NCBI GenBank assembly: GCA_009700815.1
Contig: WLLG01000028.1
Span: 1 to 13,007 of the forward strand
Direction of reading: 5' to 3'
Source of the DNA: Actinomycetota bacterium
Lineage (GTDB): Bacteria > Actinomycetota > Acidimicrobiia > Acidimicrobiales > Microtrichaceae
DNA length: 13,007 bases
The stretch's first letter is position 1, and every line of letters begins with the position of its first letter. A program made the position numbers and the translations under genes. Of this stretch, positions 1-6,600 are shown one piece after another. The notes under the pieces are model-generated. The model was not told where the DNA came from. It saw only the letters and a program-made list of their open reading frames with translations, and made no database searches.

Positions 1-2
1 CA

Positions 3-767
3 CGCTCCGATTTTTTCAATGACGTCTGGAGCAGTCGCGACGGGGTGAACTGGGAGCAACTCACTGCGCACGCCCCATGGGAGGGTCGGGCTGGCCTCAG
101 TGCAGCAGTACTGAACGGTGAGATCTATGTGCTCGGCGGATCAGTTAATGATGACGTCGTGATCGTAGGGGGTCCGCCAACGCGAAAGCTGTTTAACGAT
201 GTTTGGAAGTCAGCCGATGGGGTGAACTGGGAGCAGGTTTCTGTATCAGCTCCGTGGGCGGCGCGCGCTGGTGCGGCAGTAGTAGTCAAGGACGGCTACT
301 TGTACGTCCTAGGCGGCGAGTACGGCTTTTTGGGGACTCCACCCCCGTACTTCAATGATGTTTGGCGCACACGAAACGGCTCTGATTGGGAACTCGTGAC
401 CGCTTCGGCAGCCTGGTCGCCCCGGCCAGGTCACACCTGCGATCTCCTCGATTCGAGAATCGTCTGTTTCGGCGGTTACGGGCAGAGCCCATTTCCACTC
501 GACGTATTCGGCCGGTTTAGCCCCACAGATGTGTGGAGCAGCGAAGACGGGGCAATCTGGGACAAGGAGACTGGGTCCCCTTGGAATGCAAAGTCGAAAG
601 ATGGCATCCGCTATGACTACGACTCCGTGGTTGCTCCCTCCGGTTCCGGCGCAACAGACGAGGCCATCTTTACCTTCGGTGGAGACCGGGAGACGTTTAA
701 CTTCTTCGATCCCACTCAGTGGCGCAACGTAGAAGACGACGTCTGGCGGTTTGCCCTCGAGCCGTAG
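3..767 (+). CDS. Kelch-repeat beta-propeller protein (5' end outside window)
   Basis: The reading frame is open from the left edge, so the gene starts upstream. A GTG at 45 lies inside a repeat and is not a credible start. About four kelch-type units are visible, each running roughly 'FNDVW-(S/K/R)-x-DG-x-(N/D)WE', then 'APW..RAG', then 'LYVLGG'. The GG pair after a hydrophobic strand and the conserved Trp further on are typical of kelch blades. The last unit (from about base 525) is diverged and ends in 'EDDVWRFALEP', probably the closing strand. Kelch propellers usually act as binding scaffolds. In bacteria such 'NDVW..DG..W' forms are commonly exported, but no signal peptide can be checked because the N-terminus is missing. 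No catalytic residues are evident. The fold call is firm; the binding partner is unknown. Confidence 0.85.
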   Translation, partial: RSDFFNDVWSSRDGVNWEQLTAHAPWEGRAGLSAAVLNGEIYVLGGSVNDDVVIVGGPPTRKLFNDVWKSADGVNWEQVSVSAPWAARAGAAVVVKDGYLYVLGGEYGFLGTPPPYFNDVWRTRNGSDWELVTASAAWSPRPGHTCDLLDSRIVCFGGYGQSPFPLDVFGRFSPTDVWSSEDGAIWDKETGSPWNAKSKDGIRYDYDSVVAPSGSGATDEAIFTFGGDRETFNFFDPTQWRNVEDDVWRFALEP

Positions 768-812
768 CGGCTGAGCAGTACTCCTTCAGCGATAACTGAG
801 AACTCGGCGAGG

Positions 813-838
813 GCTTCAACCCCAAGCAGGGTAGAAGC
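813..838 (+). terminator. Hairpin after the kelch gene, candidate terminator
   Basis: Arms 813-822 and 829-838 (GCTTCAACCC / GGGTAGAAGC) pair at nine of ten positions, with one central A-A mismatch and a 6-nt loop. It starts 45 bases after the kelch stop. There is no T-run behind it, so it is only a candidate for a U-poor terminator of the kind often proposed in actinobacteria. Confidence 0.35.
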
Positions 839-955
839 TGTCAGGGTGATTCCCAGAAATTGATCTCAATAGGGCACTTGGCCTCTGTGACGAAGAGGGA
901 ACTCTCCATAAGTTCCTAGAGCAAGGAGCTCGCTCACCACACGAAGGACGGACCA

Positions 956-1501
956 ATGGCCGTTGAAACATACTTTGCTTACATCGGAATGTATGAAGAC
1001 CTTGAAGATGCGCGGGCTGACTATCAGGCCGTCAAAGACCTCCACAGCGAAGCCGGTCTGCTGGACGCCTACGACGCGGCAATCGTTGAGCGCACACCAG
1101 GCGGCAAGGTCAAGATCGTTCGGCAGCATGAAACCCCAACTCGAGTTGGTGGCGTCGCCGGCGGGGGAATAGGGCTGGCCACGGGTTTGGTCTTAGCGCT
1201 CTTTCCCGCTGCAGCACTGGGGACCGGGCTTATTGCAGCAACGACCGGGGGAGGGATGCTGCTCGGATCTCTTGCCGGACACGCTGCTGCTGGGATGAGC
1301 CGTAAGGATCTGAAAGAGGCCGGCGAGCAGCTAGACGCCGGAACTGCGGGGCTCGTTGTAGTCGGGGTGTCTGACTTTGGAGCCAGAATCCAACACGCCA
1401 TGGTTAAAGCCGACAAGGTTGAGGCAAAGCAACTGCGTGCAGATGCCAAACAACTCAAGAAGGACACCGGCAGGATCGCTGCCGAAGCGGAAGCGGCCTA
1501 G
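956..1501 (+). CDS. DUF1269-like (general-stress-type) Gly-rich membrane-associated protein
   Basis: The product is 181 residues. The ATG is preceded by GAAGGA at 943-948 with a 7-base gap, a good ribosome-binding site. Residues 1-60 form a ferredoxin-like alpha/beta segment ('YFAYIGMYEDLEDARADY'). Residues 64-112 are a Gly/Ala-rich hydrophobic stretch that may make one or two membrane hairpins. Residues 113-145 return to a beta strand ('AGLVVVGVSD'), and the tail to 181 is a charged Lys/Ala helix. This arrangement, with a glycine-zipper hydrophobic core between two alpha/beta halves, matches the DUF1269 / general stress protein family. The biochemical role of that family is not established. 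The next gene is also a membrane protein on the same strand 127 bases away, so they may be co-expressed. Confidence 0.75.
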   Translation: MAVETYFAYIGMYEDLEDARADYQAVKDLHSEAGLLDAYDAAIVERTPGGKVKIVRQHETPTRVGGVAGGGIGLATGLVLALFPAAALGTGLIAATTGGGMLLGSLAGHAAAGMSRKDLKEAGEQLDAGTAGLVVVGVSDFGARIQHAMVKADKVEAKQLRADAKQLKKDTGRIAAEAEAA

Positions 1502-1581
1502 CCAGAGGTCATAGCGGTCAGCCACACCGGTCGGCCGTTGAACGGCGAAACCCTCGCTGACAGCAAGGCACCGCAGGAATC

Positions 1582-1587
1582 TATAGA
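1582..1587 (+). promoter_or_regulatory. Possible -10 box upstream of the DUF7144-like gene
   Basis: TATAGA fits the actinobacterial TANNNT pattern. The best upstream -35-like hexamer is CTGACA at 1557-1562, but the spacer of 19 bases is longer than ideal. If real, transcription would start near 1594 and the leader would carry the ggtgga-agc-tccacc hairpin at 1598-1612, immediately upstream of the ribosome-binding site. Confidence 0.25.
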
Positions 1588-1628
1588 GAAAGTACGTGGT
1601 GGAAGCTCCACCTCGCGGAAAGGCAAGA

Positions 1629-2036
1629 ATGTCAGATCAACCAAGTTCCTGGGCAGCGGGATACGCCGCCTTCGCAGGTGTGCTGCTCGTTATCGTCGGA
1701 TTCTTTCAGGCCTGCGCAGGCGTTGTTGCGCTGCTCAATGACGAATTCTTTGTCGTGGGAGCGAAGTGGACTTTCGCGTTCGATATCACAACTTGGGGTT
1801 GGATTCATTTGATCCTTGGCGTGATCGTGCTGCTCTCTGGTTTTGGCATCTTTACGGGCAACGTTGCTGCTCGAACCGTTGGAGTGATCGTGGCTGGACT
1901 CAGCGCCGCCGTGAACTTCTTGTGGCTGCCGTGGTACCCAATCTGGGCAATTATCGTGATTGCCCTTGATATTGCGATCATCTGGGCCCTGACCTCGCAT
2001 GGGCGTGACATTCAGAAATTGTCTGACGCAAACTGA
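1629..2036 (+). CDS. DUF7144-like four-helix integral membrane protein
   Basis: I chose the ATG at 1629 because GGAAAGG at 1617-1623 sits 5 bases before it. The upstream GTG at 1596 lacks a ribosome-binding site and would add a non-conserved tail. The product has 135 residues, with membrane segments at about 11-36, 58-76, 80-100 and 103-122. The opening 'SSWAAGYAAFAGVLLVIVGF' and the segments 'TTWGWIHLILG' and 'GNVAARTVGVIVAGLSA' are what I recall as characteristic of the conserved actinobacterial DUF7144 membrane family. A short hydrophilic tail contains 'SHGRDIQKL'. The family has no assigned activity. It follows the DUF1269-like gene; both families are often met near stress genes, so an envelope-stress role is a reasonable but untested inference. 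Confidence 0.8.
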   Translation: MSDQPSSWAAGYAAFAGVLLVIVGFFQACAGVVALLNDEFFVVGAKWTFAFDITTWGWIHLILGVIVLLSGFGIFTGNVAARTVGVIVAGLSAAVNFLWLPWYPIWAIIVIALDIAIIWALTSHGRDIQKLSDAN

Positions 2037-2039
2037 GTT

Positions 2040-2075
2040 CACTTGGCAGAGGCTGAGCGCACTTGGCAGAGGCTG
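2040..2075 (+). repeat. Tandem direct repeat, 2 copies of a 16-bp unit
   Basis: CACTTGGCAGAGGCTG occurs at 2040-2055 and again at 2060-2075, separated by four bases (period 20). It lies immediately after the stop of the DUF7144-like gene and abuts a perfect hairpin at 2075-2106. Two copies in the non-coding spacer could be a protein-binding site or a local duplication; the sequence alone does not decide. Confidence 0.8.
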
Positions 2076-2106
2076 GTGCAGCGGTGACAACGGGTTCCGC
2101 TGCACC
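2075..2106 (+). terminator. Perfect 10-bp hairpin, candidate terminator of the DUF7144-like gene
   Basis: Arms GGTGCAGCGG (2075-2084) and CCGCTGCACC (2097-2106) are exact complements around a 12-nt loop. The stem is GC-rich and starts 39 bases after the preceding stop. No T-tract follows, so if it terminates transcription it would be a U-less type. Confidence 0.4.
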
Positions 2107-2186
2107 TGAGGTCTCTCAGCCCGCAAGGGGGCATGCTCATTCGTTGGGCGGCTTGAATCTTGCGGAGAATTTAGTCAGAAAACGGC

Positions 2187-2211
2187 AAAAGTGGATTGTT
2201 TATCCACTTTT
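2187..2211. promoter_or_regulatory. Perfect AT-flanked inverted repeat (operator or bidirectional terminator)
   Basis: AAAAGTGGAT (2187-2196) and ATCCACTTTT (2202-2211) are exact complements around TGTTT. The A-run on one side and T-run on the other give the shape of a short bidirectional intrinsic terminator. It also lies 57-82 bases before the start codon of the next gene, a normal place for an operator. A weak TTGTTT (2196-2201), 17-bp spacer, TTAACT (2219-2224) pair overlaps it. The inverted repeat is certain; its role is not. Confidence 0.5.
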
Positions 2212-2268
2212 CACCGAGTTAACTGCGCCGCAGGCGAAATGATTCGTCCTTGAACTATGGAGCGGCAC

Positions 2269-3465
2269 ATGCAGTCGAATCTAGGTACGAAGCAATCCTC
2301 ACGTTTTACGAAACGGCGCGGTGTGCGTTTCGGCGGGGCCTTCCTCGCACTGGCTCTGATGGCGGGATTGCTCGGCGCTTGTGAGCTCGCTCCAGCGCCA
2401 GGAACATCGCATTCGCCGTCGGGTTATGTCGATGTTGTGACCGGTGGAGCAGACAGCGTTCGCGTTCAGGGCTGGACATCAGACTGGGACACACGCAATC
2501 CAATCGACATTGTCGTCTTGATCAACGGAGTGTGGGCCCCTGGAGTCTTCACAGCGAACCTTCCCCGCACCGACGTTGCCGCTCGATATGGCCGTGGTGC
2601 AAACTTTGGCTACGACGTAACGTTGCCAGCCCCGGCCGGCGCTCTGTCTGTCTGTGTAGTTGCACTCAATGTTCTTCGGGGCCAGAACACAATTCTTGGC
2701 TGCGCCACCACTACTGCAACAACACCAACGATTCCCACGACGACGATTCCCACGACTACGACCACCACAAGCTTGGTTCCCGTGGCGTTGACTCCCGTGA
2801 TTGACCTAGTCGACCCGGCCTACGGGCCGATAGAGGGTGGCTCACGGATTATTTTGACCGGTACTGGATTTACTGGTGCAACTTCGCTGACAATCCGAGG
2901 AGTCGAGGCAACCGGCCTCGTGGTTGATTCTGCCACTGAGGTCCACGCATTCACACCCGCGCTACCAGCAGGTCCGGCTGACATCTTCCTCACCACGCCG
3001 GGAGGCACCACTGACGCGCCGGGAATCGTTGATTACACCTATATCGATTGTTCAGTACGCGGTCCGGGAGCTGATCTTCGAGGATGCAACCTTACAGAAC
3101 TTGACTTGAGCGGCCTCGACCTTTCAGGCGCGAACCTGACGGGGGCAGACCTGACGCGTTCTTACCTAGCCAATATCAACCTGAACCTTGCAAATCTGAC
3201 GGACACGATATTTGATACCTCAAATATGACCAACGGCATTCTGACCAATACTGTTCTGGATGGCACCGACTTCGTTGATATGGACATGACGGGGGTGGAC
3301 TTGTCGAACGGCGCCTTCACGTATGGGCGCCTGAGAGGCTCGAACTTGACACGAACCGACCTGAGAGGGACCAACCTGACAGATGTCGACTTATTCGGTT
3401 CAACTTGGTTTGACACGACCTGTCCAAACGGCTCGGTATCGTCCGTTGAGTGCCCACGCACCTAG
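2269..3465 (+). CDS. Lipoprotein with IPT/TIG domain and Cys-capped pentapeptide-repeat helix
   Basis: The start at 2269 is preferred over the ATG at 2257 because GGAG (2259-2262) lies 6 bases before it, while 2257 has no ribosome-binding site. The product is 398 residues. It has a basic N-region, a hydrophobic core at 20-37 and the lipobox LLGAC with lipidated Cys38. Residues 51-145 form a beta-rich domain with Cys129 and Cys145, a type seen in exported actinobacterial proteins. A Thr/Pro linker (about 146-168) and an IPT/TIG immunoglobulin-like domain (about 171-258) follow. Residues 261-382 are pentapeptide repeats A(N/D)L(T/S)x that should fold as a right-handed quadrilateral beta-helix. 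Cys261 and Cys273 precede or open the helix; Cys385 and Cys395 close it in 'TTCPNG...CPR'. The role is probably structural or binding at the outer face of the membrane; the ligand is unknown. A strong terminator follows. Confidence 0.9.
   Translation: MQSNLGTKQSSRFTKRRGVRFGGAFLALALMAGLLGACELAPAPGTSHSPSGYVDVVTGGADSVRVQGWTSDWDTRNPIDIVVLINGVWAPGVFTANLPRTDVAARYGRGANFGYDVTLPAPAGALSVCVVALNVLRGQNTILGCATTTATTPTIPTTTIPTTTTTTSLVPVALTPVIDLVDPAYGPIEGGSRIILTGTGFTGATSLTIRGVEATGLVVDSATEVHAFTPALPAGPADIFLTTPGGTTDAPGIVDYTYIDCSVRGPGADLRGCNLTELDLSGLDLSGANLTGADLTRSYLANINLNLANLTDTIFDTSNMTNGILTNTVLDGTDFVDMDMTGVDLSNGAFTYGRLRGSNLTRTDLRGTNLTDVDLFGSTWFDTTCPNGSVSSVECPRT
2728..2757 (+). repeat. 15-bp in-frame tandem repeat in the Thr-rich linker
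   Basis: ACGATTCCCACGACG at 2728-2742 is followed directly by a copy differing only in the last base (2743-2757). It encodes a TIPTT unit twice. The length is a multiple of three, so copy-number change would alter linker length without breaking the frame. Confidence 0.8.
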
Positions 3466-3481
3466 CAGGCAGTTGATGTGG

Positions 3482-3520
3482 ATGAGGGCCCCGGCTTGTG
3501 CCGGGGCCCTCATTGGTTTT
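3482..3520 (+). terminator. Strong rho-independent terminator after the pentapeptide lipoprotein
   Basis: ATGAGGGCCCCGGC (3482-3495) and GCCGGGGCCCTCAT (3500-3513) form a perfect 14-bp stem with a TTGT loop, followed by TGGTTTT. It begins 17 bases after the lipoprotein stop and lies between two convergent genes. The T-run is on the plus-strand side only, so it is chiefly a terminator for the lipoprotein gene. Confidence 0.92.
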
Positions 3521-3554
3521 GACCCGACTCTCAGGTGTCACTCCTTCGTTAGAT

Positions 3555-5669
3555 CTACTCAGGCGGGTGTCGAAGCAGTTCAGCAGAGCGTTTGGCCAAT
3601 GCTGTCGAGGTCGCAATGCTGATGTGGTTATCGTCTCGCCAGACCATCTGCCCACTGCTTCTTGCAGTGCACCGTCCCTCGGGACAGATCAATTCGTTGA
3701 AGTTCCAGAGCTCGGCGCCAGCGTTGCCCGCAGCTGCAGTCTCAGCCCCGTGCGCTGTTCTCTGAGGTGCCTCACCGCGTGAGTCGAAGTCTACGAATCC
3801 ACACCTTTCGGGGTGAATGATTATTGCGAGTTGCGAACAGGTTGCACTGTTTTTCCAATTGACTGGCTTTGGCACCTCAGCAATCAGAATGACTCGGCTA
3901 CCCGTCGCAAGCATTCGGTCTAGAACCCGCTCTTGGGCAAGCTCCCAAGCCTGAACGCGCTCAGCGACAGGCGCGGACTCCCCGGTTGATGGGCTCTGCA
4001 GAGCGTACGAACCAACGAGATAGCCGCTCGTCGAGTTGGCCAAGATAATCACATCGGGCGGATCCGCCTCGAGGTCCCTCAGCGTATGGTTCTGAAACTC
4101 GAGACACTCCGCAGCGGCCTTGGTCTCATTGGCTGTCACGACGAGCAGATCCACAGCGGGACATCCGCTATGGATGCCAATCTTCAAACTCATGCCGTTG
4201 GTCTCCGCCGCTCCGATCAGCGCCTCACTGAACTGCCCAGCGTTTGAGTCTCCGATGAGAGCAATGGTCGGAGCACCGCCCGCTTTATTCCCCCAGGTAC
4301 AGGAGGGTTTCTTTCGCTCGCCAATCGGAGTGCCGCTATCGCAGCCCACTCGCTCTGCAACGTGACGCTGTTGGGCGAGCCGCTCTGGTGTGTCGGGGAT
4401 TACATGCTTCAAGGTAGGGGCAAGCGCTGCTGCAATCAGCGGTGCAGCAATGCAGCAAGCTGCCAAGGTCACGGTTCGTTTCAGCGACTTGTGGTGAGCC
4501 GACTTGAATCGCTTCTCAATGAGGTTGTACGACAGCCACCCCAGCAGGAGAGCCATACCAACAGCGGCGAGTAAGGGCAGCGAGCCGGAGTTTGGCCAGA
4601 AGGCTGCGGCGAAAACAATGAGCGGCCAGTGCCACAGGTACCAGCTATAGGAGAGGTCGCCAAGCCAGATGGCAGGCGCCAGCGCTGCGGTTCCCTTTTC
4701 GGATCCCGCTTGGGCTTGGATTGGCGAGGTCCCGCCGTAGATCACGAGCATGGTGCCGAGCACTGCAAAAAGTCCTGCCGTGCTGTGGATCTGACTTGAG
4801 CTGAGAAGCAGCAACATCGGAACGATGATGAGAACCAGGCCTACACCGATGGCAACCCTCCGTAGCTTTGCCGGAGCTAGTAGGCGAACGGGTAACACCA
4901 CGATCAGGATGCCTGCTGCAAATTCCCAAGCGCGGGTGAATGGCGAGAAAAATGCGAAACGAATTCCTGTTTGGGTGCTGATCGCGCCGGAATAGCTGAG
5001 CAAAATACAGAGTGCGAAGGAACCAGCGATCAGGCTGATCACAAAGACTCGCAATGATTGGACAGGCCGGTCGCGGCGTTTGCCGAGCCTCCATGAGAGA
5101 TACAGCACAACGGGCAGGAACAGGTAGAACTGTTCTTCGACCGAGAGCGACCAAGTGTGAAGTAGCGGATTGAGTTCTGCCACGGGATCGAAGTACCCGA
5201 CACCGGTTCCCCAGAACAAGTAGGCGTTGGCGCTGAAGAGGGCAGCCGCAACGCCAGTTGGTGAAGTCGCAGGCAGGCCGCCGAGCGGGGCGAGGAGCGG
5301 GGCGAGGAGAATCACCGCAGCAAGCATGAAACCCAGCGCTGGCAGAAGTCTTCGCGCTCGCCGAACGTAGAACCATGAAAAGCCGCTCCTTCTGGCGGTT
5401 GCAGTGCTGTTCGCTGCAAAACGCTTCAGAAGTACTCGCCCAATAACAAAGCCAGAGATAACAAAAAAGACATCGACTCCGACAAAGCCACCAGGAAACA
5501 CAACCTTCGCGTGATACAGCACCACGGCGAGCACAGCGAGTCCCCGTAGCGCCTGGATGTCTGGCCGATAGCCGTCGAGCGGTCCAAGACCAAGCTCGGT
5601 CGCTGCAGTTGGATCAGCGAAAGCCGGGCCGGGGGTGTCTGCCAACTCGCCCGCAAGAGATTGCCCCAC
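3555..5669 (-). CDS. Acyltransferase-3 / SGNH fusion, polysaccharide O-acetyltransferase (OafA-like)
   Basis: The product is 704 residues. Residues 31-385 form the acyltransferase-3 membrane domain. 'YRPDIQALRGLAVLAVVLYH' ends at His53 and is followed by 'GGFVGVDVFFVISGF'. 'LHTWSLSVEEQFYLF' spans about 170-184, and 'SYSWYLWHWPL' is at 340-350. Roughly ten or eleven helices are expected. After a further helix (about 398-419) comes an extracytoplasmic SGNH domain: GDS with Ser475, a Gly at 502, Asn545, and the 'DDNH' block with Asp679 and His682, so the catalytic set looks complete. Known members pass acetyl or other acyl groups across the membrane to sugars of lipopolysaccharide, peptidoglycan or exopolysaccharide; the acceptor here is not visible. 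The GTG start has no spaced ribosome-binding site but has a TAACAT box six bases upstream. Length is normal for the fusion family. Confidence 0.93.
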   Translation of the reverse strand: MGQSLAGELADTPGPAFADPTAATELGLGPLDGYRPDIQALRGLAVLAVVLYHAKVVFPGGFVGVDVFFVISGFVIGRVLLKRFAANSTATARRSGFSWFYVRRARRLLPALGFMLAAVILLAPLLAPLGGLPATSPTGVAAALFSANAYLFWGTGVGYFDPVAELNPLLHTWSLSVEEQFYLFLPVVLYLSWRLGKRRDRPVQSLRVFVISLIAGSFALCILLSYSGAISTQTGIRFAFFSPFTRAWEFAAGILIVVLPVRLLAPAKLRRVAIGVGLVLIIVPMLLLLSSSQIHSTAGLFAVLGTMLVIYGGTSPIQAQAGSEKGTAALAPAIWLGDLSYSWYLWHWPLIVFAAAFWPNSGSLPLLAAVGMALLLGWLSYNLIEKRFKSAHHKSLKRTVTLAACCIAAPLIAAALAPTLKHVIPDTPERLAQQRHVAERVGCDSGTPIGERKKPSCTWGNKAGGAPTIALIGDSNAGQFSEALIGAAETNGMSLKIGIHSGCPAVDLLVVTANETKAAAECLEFQNHTLRDLEADPPDVIILANSTSGYLVGSYALQSPSTGESAPVAERVQAWELAQERVLDRMLATGSRVILIAEVPKPVNWKNSATCSQLAIIIHPERCGFVDFDSRGEAPQRTAHGAETAAAGNAGAELWNFNELICPEGRCTARSSGQMVWRDDNHISIATSTALAKRSAELLRHPPE

Positions 5670-5675
5670 ACCTTT

Positions 5676-5681
5676 ATGTTA
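5676..5681 (-). promoter_or_regulatory. -10 box (TAACAT) placed for a leaderless acyltransferase transcript
   Basis: On the minus strand TAACAT is followed by six bases (AAAGGT) and then the GTG start at 5669. A hexamer at -12 to -7 would put the first transcribed base on the G of GTG. AAAGG is too close to act as a normal ribosome-binding site. No good -35 is seen 16-18 bases further upstream. Confidence 0.4.
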
Positions 5682-5728
5682 CTGGTCGGGAGGATCAGAC
5701 AGGCGAGACTGTGGGCACAGTTCAGGGC

Positions 5729-5734
5729 TAGGGT
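5729..5734 (+). promoter_or_regulatory. Possible -10 box (TAGGGT) of the second pentapeptide lipoprotein
   Basis: TAGGGT fits TANNNT and would start transcription near 5741, leaving a short leader that still contains the AGGAAGG ribosome-binding site at 5748-5754. No convincing -35 is seen. It lies in the 92-bp divergent spacer shared with the acyltransferase gene. Confidence 0.3.
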
Positions 5735-5761
5735 TGGCCAGAGCGGCAGGAAGGTGTTAGG

Positions 5762-6460
5762 ATGCGAAGCATTCGAGGTTCTTGGTATGTCCTGCTGTTG
5801 GTGTTCGGAGTCTTACTCGGTGGATGTGTTCCTGCCGTAACCCCATCCTCTACCACTTCGACGTCAACCACGACGACCTCAACGACGGTCTCACCTGTGG
5901 ACTGCAACGCCCGGGTAGCTGGTTCTGATCTGAGCGGATGCGATCTCAGCGGAACCAGGGCCCTTGAGTACTTGAACTTGACTGGCGTAAACCTGAGTGG
6001 CGCCAACTTGTCATCATCATCTTTTTATTATTCGAACCTCACCGACGCGAATCTGTCAGGGGCGAGAATGGTTTATACGTACTTACACATGGCCAATCTG
6101 ACTCGGGTGGTTCTTCGTAATGCGAACCTTACCTACGCAAATTTTCATGGCACGGACTTGAGTAGTGCGGATCTGAGTAGCGCCGATGCCACAAACGCGA
6201 TTTTCACCGAGGCGAACGCTGTTTCGGCCAAGTTGAGTTCTGCAACTCTGACCGGCGCGTATTTGTATAACGCCAACCTGACCGGAGCCGACCTTTCTGG
6301 CACTGCATTGTTTGGGGCAAACCTCACCGGTGCAAACTTGACCGGAGCTGATCTGACTGGAGCCGACCTGACAGGGGCCGATCTCAGCGGCGTGATTTGG
6401 AACGGCACGACCTGCCCCAATGGAGTTGTTCAATCCACGCCCTGCCCACGAGTTCCGTAA
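5762..6460 (+). CDS. Short Cys-capped pentapeptide-repeat lipoprotein
   Basis: The product is 232 residues. AGGAAGG at 5748-5754 precedes the ATG by 7 bases. The signal peptide ends in the lipobox LLGGC (Cys22), and a Ser/Thr linker fills 28-44. Almost all the rest (about 49-200) is pentapeptide repeats of the A(N/D)L(T/S)G type, near-perfect at the end ('ANLTGADLTGADLTG'). At about 29 pentapeptides this should make some seven turns of a right-handed beta-helix. Cys48 and Cys60 sit at its start and Cys208 and Cys218 close it in 'TTCPNGVVQSTPCPR'. Unlike the larger lipoprotein at 2269, it has no TIG or other beta domain. Intracellular pentapeptide proteins such as MfpA/Qnr mimic DNA on gyrase; a lipoprotein anchored outside the membrane is unlikely to do that. 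Role unknown, probably surface scaffold or binding. Confidence 0.9.
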   Translation: MRSIRGSWYVLLLVFGVLLGGCVPAVTPSSTTSTSTTTTSTTVSPVDCNARVAGSDLSGCDLSGTRALEYLNLTGVNLSGANLSSSSFYYSNLTDANLSGARMVYTYLHMANLTRVVLRNANLTYANFHGTDLSSADLSSADATNAIFTEANAVSAKLSSATLTGAYLYNANLTGADLSGTALFGANLTGANLTGADLTGADLTGADLSGVIWNGTTCPNGVVQSTPCPRVP

Positions 6461-6515
6461 CTGCACAGCCCGGTGTGCGTCGGCCCCAATGAGGGCAACA
6501 CGAAATATAAAACAC

Positions 6516-6544
6516 TTGCCTGTTCCAAAGCTCCTCTCTAAGGT
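6516..6544 (+). promoter_or_regulatory. Promoter: TTGCCT, 17-bp spacer, TAAGGT
   Basis: The -35-like TTGCCT is at 6516-6521 and the -10-like TAAGGT at 6539-6544, with the optimal 17-base spacing. Transcription would begin near 6551. This gives a leader of about 50 bases if the next gene starts at 6601, or a nearly leaderless mRNA if it starts at GTG 6550. Confidence 0.45.
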
Positions 6545-6600
6545 GAACGGTGTTTACACGTCTGCGACGGGCAGTTACGTGGAATCCACTGGGGGAAATT

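Noticed and set aside
1534..1546. GCCGTT-G-AACGGC palindrome as a terminator
   Set aside because: With a single central base, a hairpin could keep only about four pairs, and no T-run follows.
4645..5376. 243-codon minus-strand frame inside the acyltransferase
   Set aside because: It is a shifted frame within a clear acyltransferase-3 coding sequence, with Arg/Cys/Pro-rich composition and no domain.
5762..6460. Quinolone-resistance-type (Qnr/MfpA) gyrase-protecting protein
   Set aside because: The repeats match, but the lipobox and Thr-rich linker put the protein outside the membrane, away from gyrase.
6463..6478. GCACA/TGTGC hairpin as terminator of the second pentapeptide gene
   Set aside because: Only five pairs, no T-run; too weak to list.
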